A stretch of 64,000 nt of DNA from Symsagittifera roscoffensis. Its lineage: Eukaryota > Xenacoelomorpha > Acoela > Convolutidae. The notes beneath the pieces are model-generated. The model saw nothing but the letters and a program-made list of their open reading frames with translations, had not been told where the DNA came from and made no database searches. Of the stretch, positions 42,090-53,670 are shown piece by piece. The DNA lies in contig NC_087071.1 of the NCBI RefSeq assembly GCF_963678635.1, forward strand, positions 24,688,013-24,752,012, read 5' to 3'. A program made the translations under genes and the position numbers. Positions within the stretch are counted from its first letter, which is position 1; each line of letters opens with the position of its first letter.

Positions 42090-45000
42090 ATGCAAAATGA
42101 AAAACGGGTCCTGCCGGAGATTGAACATTTGAGGGGCAAACTGAAAGATGAACAGCTCGAAGCCATCAAGGACGTACTAGAGCGGAACGAGGAAGTTTTT
42201 TCGAGGCATAAGGCGGATATCGGGTGTTGTAATTTCGTTGAACATGAAATTGAACTTGAGGAAAACGCGGTACCACACAGGGAGGGGGCGAGGCGCATGA
42301 CCCCACACAAATCGGACGCGTGTAGAAAAGAGATCGAGACGTTACTAGAGTATGACATGATAGAACCATCCAAGTCACCGTGGGCGTGTGGAGTAGTGAT
42401 GGCCAAAAAGAAAGGCGACCAGTTGAGGTTTTGTTGTGACTTTCGATACCTGAACTCCGTCACGGTGAAGGATGCCTATCCCATACCTAGGATTGATGAG
42501 AGCCTCTCGAAGTTAGGTGATGCAAAATTTTTTACGACTCTTGATTTAGGCTCGGCCTTTTGGCAGGTACCACTACGGAAGCAGGACAGGGACAAGACAG
42601 GGTTTGCGTGCGAGTTGGGTCTGTTTCAATGGAAACGGATGCAGTTTGGACTTTGCAATGCCACAGCCACGTTTCAGCGATTGATGGCACACGCACTGAT
42701 AGGCGTGACAAAGAAGTATGGCAACCTGGTAATGTGCTACGTGGATGACGTGGTAATAGCAACGCCAACACTAGAAGACCACATTGAGAGACTTGACGAG
42801 GTGTTCGCGTGCATGAAAAGATCGGGGCTAAAGTGTAAACCATCAAAGTGCGAGATACTCAAGGACTCAATAAAATACTTGGGCAGGGTGGTAGACAAGC
42901 ACGGCATCAGACCTGATACGGACGCCGTGGAAGCAGTCCTGACCTGGAAATCACCGAAGACAGAGCACCAGTTGATGAGCTTCCTGGGTTTTGCTAACTA
43001 CTACAGAGAGTTCATCAAAGGCTACGCGGACAAGGTGTACCCGATGCAACAATTGATGAGGCACAAGGGCAAGAAGTTCACATGGAACAACGCGGCAGAG
43101 GAGTCATTCCGGAGGATAAAGAAAGAGCTATGTGAGGCACCAGTACTGGGGATGCCGACTGAGAAAGGGATGTACGTACTGGACACGGATGCGTCGGTAG
43201 TTGCGAATTCAGGAATCCTTCATCAGGAACAAGAGTGGAATGGGAAGACAGTCTTGAGACCAATAGCTTACGGGAGCAAAGTCCTGAGTGACACGGAAAT
43301 GAAGTACGGAGCACCGAAGGCAGAGATGTTCGCGGTGGTTACCTTTGTTGAGAAGTACAGGGCGTACCTGGGCAGTGAGCCATTTAAGTTGCGAGTCGAC
43401 AACCGAGCACTAAGCTGGCTGAAAACGTACTCGATGGTCCAGAGTTACATCGGGAGGTGGATAGTTCGCCTTGACGGATACAATATGATAATTGAGCATA
43501 GAACACGAGACAAACATCAAAATGCCGACAGCTTGAGTAAGAAGACAGAATTCTACGAGAGACAAGAACAAAGAGAGGCGGACAGACCTGAGATCAAAGA
43601 TGGCTTCTCCTTCATGGACAAGGAAACGTACGACAGTCTTCCACTCACGAGATGGCTGGACAAATCAGGCAAACCGATTGAAGATCACCCGGAATTACCT
43701 AAAGAACATCCAGAAAAGACCATCTTGAAGAAAAGCAGAAGGATTCCGGTAGGAACAATGCTGAAGTCCAATATCGTGAGGGAAACGCTCAAGGCAAAAG
43801 GTTATGACCTCAACCAGGTAGAGGCGGGAACTGCCCGAATAGGTGAAGACTTAATGAGGCTGCTTGAGAAACTATCGGACGACAAACCCGTGATCCAGGA
43901 GAAGGGTCAAGAGGAACCGGAAGTCACCATACTTCGGAAACAAGAGACGGTGAACAATACTGACTCCTCAACAGGGAGCGTGGCTGATAGCAAGGACGTC
44001 GTGCGGTCACTAGTTGACAAAATCCCTGAGGACATTCTGGAACAGACCAAGGCTAGGAAAAAGAAAGTGGCGTTCAAAGAAGAGGCTGAACACCTGGGAC
44101 TAGATCAAGAGTCCGGGGAGTGGTCCAGGTTCATGGAAGAAGAAGGAACCGGAGAAGGGAAATTGTCCGGGGAGCGTGAAGATTGGGATAAAGATTCGGA
44201 TGAGAGCAGTGAAGACCAGGACAGTCTATGCATGATATTGGCGGAAGAGAAGATAAGACAACACGACAGGGAGTTACAGACGGATCCATCTTCAGGAACG
44301 TACAATCTGGACACACAAGAGGTACGAGGTGGTGAAGAACTTGAGAAAATTGCGGTTTCAAGAAAGCCATTCAGGGAACTATCGTGCAACTCAAACGTCA
44401 GAACGAATCTGGTACCAGAAGACGACATGAAAATCGTGAAAAGGATGATATGCGTGAAACTGAGTGATGACATCCACAATCCTGGTGAGATGAATGGACA
44501 GATCATGGCGCTAAAGGAGCATGTCAAGGCGAGATATAGGCTGTCAGACTTAATAAGAGCCCAGAAGAATGATAAAATGACAAGTAATCTCTCCAAATGG
44601 ATCCAGTCGGGGGTCAAGGAGAAAGGGGAACTTGAGGAAGACAGCTACAAGATCTTGAGTCAGTTCTACAAAGAAAGGAAAGACTTACTTTATCACACAG
44701 CTGATGGGGTGGTAGCGTGCAAAAGGAGAGATGAGGAAAAGGTATTACACAAACACAACCTCATCATACTACCACAATTGTACCAAACGGAGGTGCTTTT
44801 CAGATCACACGGCCAGATGGGCCACCAGGGGATAGATAAAGTACAACAAAGGATACTTCATAGGTTTGATTGGCCGGGAATGAGAAAAGCTTGCGAGAGA
44901 TGGGTGAATGCCTGCCTAGCATGCCTTCAGGTAAAAGACCCAAGAAAGATGAAGTTTCCCCTCAAGTCTGTCGAGAGTTCGGAATTCAATGAAGTGGTGC

Positions 45001-46199
45001 AGATAGACCATCAGAAAATCTGCATGACGGAGTCGGGTTATAACCAAATACTGGTTATAATAGATCACTTCACAAAGTTGGCGGAAGCGGTTCCGTGCCA
45101 GACAGCCTCAGCCGAAGAGACATGTGATCATCTGATAACGCATTGGATATCGCGGTATGGTTGTCCGATGACTTTCCAGTCGGACAACGGCAAAGCCTTT
45201 GTGGGGGACTTGACGAAAGAATTGATGAAGAGATCGCACATTGCTCAAGCACACTCGACGACCTATCATCCACAGACCAATGGGTTGGTAGAGAGACAGA
45301 ACAGGACACTGGTCAACATGTTAAGGGTGTACTGCTCCAGATACATGACGGACTGGGACAAATACCTGCCACAGGTAGTAGGAGCATACAACAGTACGCA
45401 GCACTCAACGACGGGCATCAGTCCTTTCATGATGTTGACGGGCAGGGAGAGGGCAATGCCTATAACATTCTTCTACCCAGAATACGAGGGGAAGAAGACG
45501 TCGCCTCAGGCATATGTGAAGGAAGCGATCAAAAGGCAACAAGAGCTAAACGAGCTATGCATGAGGAACACGGCGCAAGCACAAATGAGACAACGCAAGA
45601 AGTATGACGAGAAAATATTACAAGCGAAGCCATATGAAGTGGGCCAATACGTGTGGGTCTTCCAAAATGTCATACCGCCCAAGGGAACAAAGAAACTACT
45701 CAAGAAGTGGAGGGGACCATTCATGATAACGGAAGTACATCAACAAGGACGGTTCTACCGCTTGAGTACTGGGCGAGCAGCACATTACGAAAATCTGAAG
45801 CCTCACGTCCCGTCCCCGGAAGACTGGTGCCTACCGAAAGACATGGAGGGTCTCGAGTACCTGGTGGTAGAGCCAGCGTGTGAAGTGAATGAAAAAGGCA
45901 CCAGAGAGAAAAATGATGGCAATGAAAACTTGAGCTTGGACGACAATGAAAAGATAGAGGTGGAGTCTGAAGCAGGATCGTTTGCAGAAGAAGACTGGAA
46001 CGACCCGGAACAAGATGAGGTGCCGAGGTGTATGGAGCCAGATCGACCAATATCACCGGGAACCAGAACTGGCAATCGTAAACGGACGGGTATGAGATAT
46101 AACAGATACGGGGATGACTTCTTGATTGACAAGATACAGCCAGACAAATTGGGCGAGGAATTACTGAGTGCAGGCGAACTGGAAGCCGAAGAGGAATAG
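42090..46199 (+). CDS. pol: RT, RNase H and integrase of element B
   Basis: 1,369 codons. RT: LDLGSAFWQVPL near 150, YVDDVV near 216; the usual MPFGL reads MQFGL. RNase H: LDTDAS near 364. An acidic linker runs from about 590 to 800. Integrase: HHCC (HGQMGHQG near 907), catalytic Asp in QIDHQK (near 970), SDNGKAF and LVERQNRT (near 1067), and an SH3-like C-domain (KKWRGPFMITEV...HYENLKPHV, about 1205-1240) that copy A has lost. A TAG at 46197-46199 (TGG in A) cuts off the macro-like extension. Confidence 0.95.
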   Translation: MQNEKRVLPEIEHLRGKLKDEQLEAIKDVLERNEEVFSRHKADIGCCNFVEHEIELEENAVPHREGARRMTPHKSDACRKEIETLLEYDMIEPSKSPWACGVVMAKKKGDQLRFCCDFRYLNSVTVKDAYPIPRIDESLSKLGDAKFFTTLDLGSAFWQVPLRKQDRDKTGFACELGLFQWKRMQFGLCNATATFQRLMAHALIGVTKKYGNLVMCYVDDVVIATPTLEDHIERLDEVFACMKRSGLKCKPSKCEILKDSIKYLGRVVDKHGIRPDTDAVEAVLTWKSPKTEHQLMSFLGFANYYREFIKGYADKVYPMQQLMRHKGKKFTWNNAAEESFRRIKKELCEAPVLGMPTEKGMYVLDTDASVVANSGILHQEQEWNGKTVLRPIAYGSKVLSDTEMKYGAPKAEMFAVVTFVEKYRAYLGSEPFKLRVDNRALSWLKTYSMVQSYIGRWIVRLDGYNMIIEHRTRDKHQNADSLSKKTEFYERQEQREADRPEIKDGFSFMDKETYDSLPLTRWLDKSGKPIEDHPELPKEHPEKTILKKSRRIPVGTMLKSNIVRETLKAKGYDLNQVEAGTARIGEDLMRLLEKLSDDKPVIQEKGQEEPEVTILRKQETVNNTDSSTGSVADSKDVVRSLVDKIPEDILEQTKARKKKVAFKEEAEHLGLDQESGEWSRFMEEEGTGEGKLSGEREDWDKDSDESSEDQDSLCMILAEEKIRQHDRELQTDPSSGTYNLDTQEVRGGEELEKIAVSRKPFRELSCNSNVRTNLVPEDDMKIVKRMICVKLSDDIHNPGEMNGQIMALKEHVKARYRLSDLIRAQKNDKMTSNLSKWIQSGVKEKGELEEDSYKILSQFYKERKDLLYHTADGVVACKRRDEEKVLHKHNLIILPQLYQTEVLFRSHGQMGHQGIDKVQQRILHRFDWPGMRKACERWVNACLACLQVKDPRKMKFPLKSVESSEFNEVVQIDHQKICMTESGYNQILVIIDHFTKLAEAVPCQTASAEETCDHLITHWISRYGCPMTFQSDNGKAFVGDLTKELMKRSHIAQAHSTTYHPQTNGLVERQNRTLVNMLRVYCSRYMTDWDKYLPQVVGAYNSTQHSTTGISPFMMLTGRERAMPITFFYPEYEGKKTSPQAYVKEAIKRQQELNELCMRNTAQAQMRQRKKYDEKILQAKPYEVGQYVWVFQNVIPPKGTKKLLKKWRGPFMITEVHQQGRFYRLSTGRAAHYENLKPHVPSPEDWCLPKDMEGLEYLVVEPACEVNEKGTREKNDGNENLSLDDNEKIEVESEAGSFAEEDWNDPEQDEVPRCMEPDRPISPGTRTGNRKRTGMRYNRYGDDFLIDKIQPDKLGEELLSAGELEAEEE

Positions 46200-46253
46200 C
46201 AGGTCATTGATGATGGAGGACACTATCCGCAGGAAGATTACTCGACACCAGAA

Positions 46254-47120
46254 GTGGAGACGGATCTCGAACAGAGCGAGATAGAGAGGATGGAGAACAC
46301 GAACTTGAGGATACTAGAGTGGATACGCGACGTCAAAGATGATGGCCATGGAAGACAGAGTATCCAGCAAGTCGACGTGTCAGCGGAAAAACACAAGAAG
46401 TCAGAAGACCCTCTCTTCGGCTGGACGGCGACAGACAGGCCGCTGGACATTCCACCGGACAATTCAGACCCGACAACATCGACGGGGACGTCGATAAATT
46501 TTTTTGTCCGGGGAGTGGGGGTAGGACTTACCCACACCGAAAATTTGATGATAAAGAAGCTCAAGGAAGTGAGAGAAACAAGCGAATTGGAACTGGAAGA
46601 AGAAGAGCCAGAGCCTAATATAGGCCGGAATTTCAAAACGAAATTTGAAATACCCAATCAGTACTCGGAAAACATCATGATAACAGATAGTGACTTCATC
46701 CTGTCAAACAGAACGAGCGCGATCTGCATCACGGCAGACATGAGTTTCAAATCAAGACTGGAAGCTGACTTCAAGAGAGAATACCAGAACGTAGAGTTTC
46801 TGTTCAGACAGAGACCAGGACTGGGAGGGATGGCAGCGCTCCCACCATCAGTAGCACAAGTCCCGGGGAAATACCTGTGCTTCCTAGTGACGAGGGTCAA
46901 TGACAGGAACACAATTGATCCCGAACACGTGATGTGGGCGCTAACAAGACTACGAGACTTCATGATTGAAAGAGGGATAACAGAGGTCTCAATGCCGGTG
47001 TATGACCCAAACAGGGGCAATCTGAGCCCAAGGGAATTGTACGCTATCCTACATGTGGTCTTTGCAGAAACTGAGATAATGGTGTATCTTCATAAGAAGT
47101 ACTACTTGAGCATCGCCTGA
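46254..47120 (+). CDS. Macro-like C-terminal extension, element B
   Basis: 288 codons in the same frame as 42090-46199, separated only by the nonsense codon. The macro-like part is residues about 135-285 and closely follows copy A (DMSFKSRLEADFKREY, KYLCFLVTR, RDFMIERGITEVSMPVYD, LYAILHVVFAETEI). Conservation of this domain between diverged copies suggests past selection. Assignment by pattern only. Confidence 0.6.
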   Translation: METDLEQSEIERMENTNLRILEWIRDVKDDGHGRQSIQQVDVSAEKHKKSEDPLFGWTATDRPLDIPPDNSDPTTSTGTSINFFVRGVGVGLTHTENLMIKKLKEVRETSELELEEEEPEPNIGRNFKTKFEIPNQYSENIMITDSDFILSNRTSAICITADMSFKSRLEADFKREYQNVEFLFRQRPGLGGMAALPPSVAQVPGKYLCFLVTRVNDRNTIDPEHVMWALTRLRDFMIERGITEVSMPVYDPNRGNLSPRELYAILHVVFAETEIMVYLHKKYYLSIA

Positions 47121-47575
47121 GTCGGGTACACGGGGGTATCGAGCGGGGTGAGAGGGAGGAGTCTTGAGCTAGGTACTGGGGTACAAAACAGGTAAGGGAT
47201 CTTAGGGGTGATTGGCATGACAATAATTATTTTAAATGATTGATGGTGCTAAAACATAAAATGTATCTGCATGTTTTTAGAATATTTCAATTGAACTATT
47301 TTGGTAGGGCGAAAAGGAGGGGGTTTTTTAATCATAAAAGTAATGGGGTTTTCTGGTTAGGGACAGAGCTTGTCAGTCTAAAAAATCGGGTGTTATCTTC
47401 AGATTGATTTGTTGAACTCACGTTGACTACTCATATATATTCAATTGAAGGAAGAAAACTCAAGTTGCTCAGGTAAAACTCAAGCTGCTCATACTCAAGT
47501 TGCCCAGGTAAAACTCAAGTTGCTCAGGTAAAACTCAAGTTGCTAATACTCAAGGACCCAATTGAAATCACAGAA
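47121..47575 (+). other. Element B gap between gag-pol and ORF2
   Basis: No coding. 47456-47555 consists of about five units of AAAACTCAAGTTGCTCAGGT (20 bp; some shortened), ending 20 bp before ORF2's ATG. Each full unit contains CAG|GTAAA, a splice-donor-like string, and CTCAAG. Confidence 0.8.
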
Positions 47576-50107
47576 ATGGCAGATCGATTCTGGAAGTCCA
47601 TGCCATCGGCTCTGAAAAAGCCCACACTTGACGAATTGTACAGGCGGCTGAGGGACCTGGATTATACTCAAGTGGACGAGAGAATGGCAGTGATGCTGAA
47701 TGCCATCCTCCAATTGGAGGAACAGGGCGAATGTCGGGAGTCTGCGACGGAGGCGGTTTTGATGGTAGGCTACACCACTGATGGAGTGTCCAATCAAGAA
47801 CAAACCAGATGGCTGTCCTGGAACGTGGATGGAGCGATAAGGGGGTTCGATTTGGCGAGGAACCCTGGCCTGAACAACAATACGGAGTATGGCGCGGGGG
47901 AATTCCCACTGCCGGTCAGACCATCAGTCAGGTCCACGAGCCAGAGTACGAGTAAGGTACCATCGATGTCACGCGCACAGCAGACGGGGGAAGCTTATCC
48001 GGACATCAGTGCCATGAAAAGAGAACTCGAGAGGACCCAGCGGGAAAGTAATAAGGCGAACCTCGACCGGGATAAAGCGGTGCTTGAGAGGGATCAAGCG
48101 CGGAGAGAACTAGACACAATGAGAGCTGAACGGCTACAGGCAGAAAGGGTGCGGGAGAATGCCGCGAATTGTGAGCAGCTGAAGCAGGCTCTCGAGAGAG
48201 ATCAGGCAAAACTTGAGAGAATCCAGCAACAACAACGCGAGCTCGATATGCAGAAAGGGGCTAGGCCCAAGGAACGGGTAGTGACTGTCTCAAGGCCAGA
48301 GTCACGCATGGAAGTGGATGAAGCTCCTAGGTCGAAGGGACGATTCAACCTCGATCGTGCGGCTCAGGAGCATATGAACGAGGGGCTGGAGGTATGGATA
48401 CCGCCCGAATCAGCATCCTCCCTGCGTGGAATGGAGACTCAAGTAATACGACCATTGATGGACGTCGCGCTGCCTGGATATACACCGAGCTCGACCCCAG
48501 GTAGTAGCCAGGTGAGCGGCGGCTCGTCACGGTTGAAAGAGTTGCACGAGAGGCTACAGCTGAGGAATCGCGAGAGTCCGGCAAGAGCGGACTTACCCTT
48601 GACTTGGGGGGAGCAACATGTCAGGAGTGTGGTGATCTCGAGCTACAAGAAGAATACGGAAGGGAGATATCGCAAGCACAATCGGATAGACTGGAGCGCG
48701 GCGCAGAGGGAGAGGAGAGATTGCTTCCACGACGCGACTTGGGTGGAGTACTTCACGCATCCGCGAGTGCCCGAGGGTGTGGTTCACTTGATCGTTGGGG
48801 ACAGCTTGCTGCGAGTGCTGACCCGGATCCAGTCTCATTGGCAGACGGGAATCTTGAGCTTCGCCGGAGCCGCAACGCCGCAGATGTTAGCGACACTTGA
48901 GATGTTAGGGATGGTGAGTGTATACACGGTCACACAGATGGTCGGGACGAATGACGTGTCCAGGGGGGAAGCAAGGAAGGTGAAAAGGCTGCACGAAAAG
49001 ATGAGCTGTATTCTCGAGGAAATACGGATCCAAATGGATCCAGCCATTCTCACGATATGTACTGTTCCCTACAACATGGGAGCGGATCAACATGCACTGG
49101 ACATGAACACAAAGGTGCGAAGCCTGAACGAAACAATCAGGAAGATACATCAAAGGAGTGTCCTTCCCCTTAGGCTACTGGACGTGGCTGAGCAAATGGA
49201 GCTGTCCTCTTTCCCTGACGATGCATCTGCGGATGGCATTCACTTTGATAGGCCCAGAGGGGTGGAGTGGTTGAACAACGTCTTCCAAAGACACATATGT
49301 GCGCTAGAGGCAGAATTGCTAGAGACAGCACGGGTCACGTTCGGACCACCTCCAAACCCGCCCTTCTTCAACCCGAGGTCTTTGTCCAGCCGTTTAGGTG
49401 AGAGAGCCGATTCTAGAGACAGTTCGAGGAACAGCCGGACCAAGTTACCGAGCACCACACCCATGGAAGCTGATGAAGCGATATCATCAACTCCTCAAGG
49501 GTCGATAATATCCTCAGTGGTGGTTGCGGAGAAAAAGAGGTCAGAGAAACCACTGGAGACCAGCAGGTTGAAATATGAGGAGAAGGTCAAGGAACTGGAT
49601 CTGGAGGATCTGGAGTGTAGGCAGGAGCTAGCGAGAACCTTGGGTCTTGAACAGGTATCACACGAAGACTTGGGGAGACACCAGTGCGTGGACTGGCTGA
49701 AGACTCATGAAACACATTTCTCGAGAGCGAAGTTGATGGAGACGGCGGACCTGACTGGAATTCCCACAAAGTCGGTGATGGGACCAATTAATTACAGACC
49801 TCTCAAGTCATTGGGGAGCCCGGGACTGGTGGTGGAGCCTCCCAAACACCGAACCAGCATTGCCAGGATTAGAGTGGCCACTCCAGCACAGTTGAGAGTG
49901 GTAGACAAACTGATGGACCCGAGAGAAATGGAGTTACCAGACGCCGCATATGAAGGCGCAAAATTAGCCAATGACCCCCGATACGGGAAACCCTGCGGGC
50001 AGGCACAGTTTACGACAGGGCAGACCCGGCTGCAGCAAGGGTGGTTATCGTGGCAGGATCAGATTTTGAAGGTACGTCTCCCAAGTTGTTTTGGCCAGAA
50101 ACCCTGA
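47576..50107 (+). CDS. ORF2 N-terminal part with SGNH hydrolase, element B
   Basis: I start at the conserved MADRFW Met; the frame is open 12 codons further upstream. Contiguous here are the head region (1-110), coiled coil (about 150-250), and SGNH domain: IVGDSLLRVL (near 405), MVGTNDVSRG with the block III Gly present (near 458), DGIHFDRP (near 553). The frame continues through both positions that are stops in copy A into the ATPAQL segment. This shows ORF2 is one long frame. A deletion of about 19 bp near 50000 shifts the last 30 or so codons. Confidence 0.9.
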   Translation: MADRFWKSMPSALKKPTLDELYRRLRDLDYTQVDERMAVMLNAILQLEEQGECRESATEAVLMVGYTTDGVSNQEQTRWLSWNVDGAIRGFDLARNPGLNNNTEYGAGEFPLPVRPSVRSTSQSTSKVPSMSRAQQTGEAYPDISAMKRELERTQRESNKANLDRDKAVLERDQARRELDTMRAERLQAERVRENAANCEQLKQALERDQAKLERIQQQQRELDMQKGARPKERVVTVSRPESRMEVDEAPRSKGRFNLDRAAQEHMNEGLEVWIPPESASSLRGMETQVIRPLMDVALPGYTPSSTPGSSQVSGGSSRLKELHERLQLRNRESPARADLPLTWGEQHVRSVVISSYKKNTEGRYRKHNRIDWSAAQRERRDCFHDATWVEYFTHPRVPEGVVHLIVGDSLLRVLTRIQSHWQTGILSFAGAATPQMLATLEMLGMVSVYTVTQMVGTNDVSRGEARKVKRLHEKMSCILEEIRIQMDPAILTICTVPYNMGADQHALDMNTKVRSLNETIRKIHQRSVLPLRLLDVAEQMELSSFPDDASADGIHFDRPRGVEWLNNVFQRHICALEAELLETARVTFGPPPNPPFFNPRSLSSRLGERADSRDSSRNSRTKLPSTTPMEADEAISSTPQGSIISSVVVAEKKRSEKPLETSRLKYEEKVKELDLEDLECRQELARTLGLEQVSHEDLGRHQCVDWLKTHETHFSRAKLMETADLTGIPTKSVMGPINYRPLKSLGSPGLVVEPPKHRTSIARIRVATPAQLRVVDKLMDPREMELPDAAYEGAKLANDPRYGKPCGQAQFTTGQTRLQQGWLSWQDQILKVRLPSCFGQKP

Positions 50108-50832
50108 TATATGCCTTGCCGGGAGCGAAGCTGAACCAGATGTTGACCCTGGTGGTGGCAATGAAGTCAGAAATGCCCTGCGAACCTGAGTTACTGCTGT
50201 TTGCAGGGATGAACGATCATCTGCATGCGACGGGATTTCTTGAGCAGCTCAAGGGTGGTGAGCCTACGCCGAAGAGGATCTGGGAGGCCATCCAGACTTT
50301 ATTCGCGGCCATAAATGAAGTACAAGAGAATGTTGCCTCAAGATTCGGCTCCAAGACAAAAGTGGCGTTCACAACATCCCCCGGGTACTCGAGCATGCCG
50401 CTTGCTCTGCAATTTGTGTACGCGATCTTGATCTTGATCGCAGAGGGGAATGGGTGGCGTGTCCTGATGGCAGCTCCCAACCGAGAATTGGAACCGGCGA
50501 ACTTGAGACTGCGCAAATCAGAACTCGCGGCGGCATGGGCGGATGTCTCCCATGCGTTGAGAGGCTTTTACGAGTTAGCCGACATCCTCATCGTATTAGA
50601 CGAGGTCCTCCTATTGGAGATATCTAACTTCGCTAGGCAACTTAAGCTCAGCTCGATCATGAGGGACGATCATCCAGTGGTAGCTCACCTGACGGCTAGT
50701 CTGTGGTTTCGGGACATGGAGTTGACCATCACGAGCTCAACCAGCCGATCTAGAGGGCCAAATAATGAGAGGAAGAACGTGGCCGCATCGGAGAAGCAAC
50801 TAGAGTCGATGGTGCATCGGTTGGCACAATAG
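50041..50832 (+). pseudogene. ORF2 fragment: second SGNH-like region, element B
   Basis: 263 codons, homologous to residues 55-320 of the 2,188-residue part in A (IVAGSDFEG, FAGMNDHLHA, TTSPGYSSMP). Out of frame with the preceding piece and ended by TAG at 50830-50832. Confidence 0.85.
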
Positions 50833-50862
50833 GGAGGCAAGTGGCCCTTCTTAACACCAAGG

Positions 50863-53517
50863 TTGGAAAACGCCACGGGGAAAACAAGAGAGGATGCGCC
50901 GCTTCTGGTGAAGCAGATCTGGGACTTTCTTGAGGAGCAACTGGGAAAGGCTGAGGAGAGGGAGATGACGGTTGGCAGGTTCGTCACAGCAGCCAATGAG
51001 GTCACAATTGGAGGGTTCTGGAGGGAGCACGCGAAGGGTGAGCTAAGGACGAGGAGGGATCATGAGGTTCTCGAGTTCTTGAGTCCTTGTTGGGGAAAAG
51101 AGTTCCTGACCGAAGTGTACAGCGCGAAGGAGACTATCTTCAAAGCGTTCATGCAGGAGGTATTGAATATGCCTATCAGTCTGTTGCTGGCTCTGTATCT
51201 GGTCTACCCGAGATACTTGTTTAATATGGGCCCAGCATACATGTTCAGTCGTGGCGTGGGTACCCTCAGAATAGACGGCTACTTGACGTTAGTGCTTCTG
51301 ACCCACGGTGAACTAGCGTCATTCCACCGATTAATGAGGTACGGGGAGCCCCTGTCGATGGGAAGAACACACTCGAGTATTGAGACCTACTCGTACAAGT
51401 GTGCGGCCGGGCTAAGGACACTGTTAGTGCAGTATCTACTGATGCAAAACAGGTACCTGACTGGTGAAGAAAAGAGCCCGAAGACAAGAGAGGAATGGAG
51501 AAGAGTGAATGGAGGCATGCCCCTATTGACGGACCTATGCGTGGCCATGAGATCGGATCCCATGGGGATTATCCGGGGGCTAGGGGAGGTCGTGACCTGT
51601 ATATATGGACCGGCCGTCACGTTCGCGTTTCCGGATCCTCTGGTGACGGCTTATCGATACTCCGTGACCCACGTGAGCCTCATAAGCGTACTAGATGGAA
51701 CGACACTAAACTGGTGTCAGCAAGAGGTGCTGAGGGCACAAATGAGCAACACGGTGCTCTTCGGGAAGGTGAAGGATCCGGAGTTAATCGTGTACAGTTT
51801 CCGTGGACAACTGCAATGCCGGATGGGAGGCAAGCGCGAGGGCCCCATCGAAACTTACCCCAAGTTCTGGAACTTGAATCCCTTGACAGCCAATGGGCAA
51901 GAAGTCTTGAGAATCCCTACATGGACGAAAAGCTTCGAGTTAGTGAAAAAGGAGCTAGAGGCGATATTGGAGAAAGAAGTCCTACCAACGAGCATTCCCG
52001 AGTTCCCCACAGTGAGGAGAATGACCCTGGGGATGAACAGTTCCCTGGTTGTCCCGTCCCCTTACGCGAGAACCACAACCGAAGAACGGCAGAAGGAGTT
52101 TACCGACGGCTGGGATCCGCTCTTCATCGGCTACACTGCAGCGATTTATTTCCATACCAGCGATGTGAAGATAAACTCATGGACGACTCAAGCCAAGAAA
52201 ATGAGAGGGTCGATGCCCCCGAAATTCGAAGTGCGAAATGCCTTGAGAGTACTTGAGCGGGCAAGTCTAGAGAACCAGTTGCCGGCATGGGACGACGGCA
52301 GGATGATAGTGGAGGAAGGGCATATCGCACTGAAAGCAGACGAGATGCTGTTTGCCACCAGGAGATACCGGGCACCTTACGGACTAGAGCAGGTGGAAAG
52401 GAATCAGGAAGGAAAAAAGCTGGATGCAGCAGGTCCATTGTATGTGGCACGGACAGAGCACAAGGGGACGAATCCAACGACACCATCACCTCTTCCGGTG
52501 GACACCCCTGGGGAGAAAAGGAGTGGAACCGTAGAAGACCGATTCAAGAGGATTCTTGAGAGAAGAGAAGCAGAGTCGAGAGACGAGAGCATGGATGAAA
52601 CTCTCAGTGAGGCAGGAGAAGATATGGAGGTGGGAAACACACCGGAGCAGAAGCCAACGGAGGATGAGTTCACTGCGCAGGAACTGTTGAAGGATCTGAG
52701 TGAAGAAAACTGGGCAGATACCCCTACGCCACCTCTGACCTCATCCCCCCGCAAGTACCCAGAGATGTCATTGACGAGCGAGAATCCCAACATGGGAATG
52801 ATCTTCTTGAGTGCGGAGAGAAGGGAGAAGAATACCTTCGAGGAAAACAGAGACGCCTTCCTGGGCACTCTGGACAGAGATGCTTGGCAAGAATTCTTGA
52901 GCGATTTCAATCGAGAAGTGGATGAAGACACCACATTGGACAATTTTAAAGAGGAACTGTGGGACACGGTGGTGAAGTTTGGTGAGCCTGTCCTGATGGG
53001 GACGGGTTTAGAGGAGAAAGCCAGAGTAGAACTACTGAGCAAGATGGTCGAGTTGAGGAAGTCAAGAAAGACCAGAGAAGACAAATGTAAAGACAGCTCT
53101 ACTCCGAAACAGAAAACTGACAATAAAATAATTAAATATACAAGGGGGGATAAGGTGGGAACTAGTAATATGATTAAAAGTACTAATACCCTTAAGGCTC
53201 GAGCAGGGGGGAGGCAAGAGTTGGTTGGAGAAAAGGAAGTTGAATCAGTGATGATAACGACGACGCCCCCGAATAAAGACGTGAGGTCTCGCAAGAGGAA
53301 GAGAGACGTGGAGGGATTGGGCAGTCCTTCAGCTGACGCGGTCTCAGAAAAAAACTTGAGAGAGACGGCCCCCATAGTTCTGGCGCGATGGAAGACGGCA
53401 GCCTACAAGAGTAGCTATGAACCGAGGAAACTGCTCGACATAGAAAGAGAAATGGAAACCCCCACTAGCTCAGTGACGCAAGAAGATTTCACACCTCAGA
53501 GAATAAAAATGAAGTGA
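50863..53517 (+). pseudogene. ORF2 fragment: central region, element B
   Basis: 884 codons in the same frame as 50041-50832, so only a stop separates them. Covers the long unrecognised region and the charged linker with a basic NLS-like RSRKRKRD. Ends at TGA (53515-53517), AGA in A. Confidence 0.85.
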
Positions 53518-53670
53518 GGTTCGACGAGCGGGCAGACCTGGGAGGTAGACGTCGGCAAGGAATGGGTCTCAAGTGAACATCAAGCTGTTGGGAAACAAGT
53601 AACCAGCGATCCTCTGGAGAAGAATAAAACCAGAAATACATCCCGACCGTGGTGGATAGCCCTTGGGACA

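Noticed and set aside
52404-53375. 323-codon antisense open frame in element B
   Set aside because: Shadow of the ORF2 frame on the other strand, rich in Ser and Leu, as expected from complement of Glu/Lys codons.
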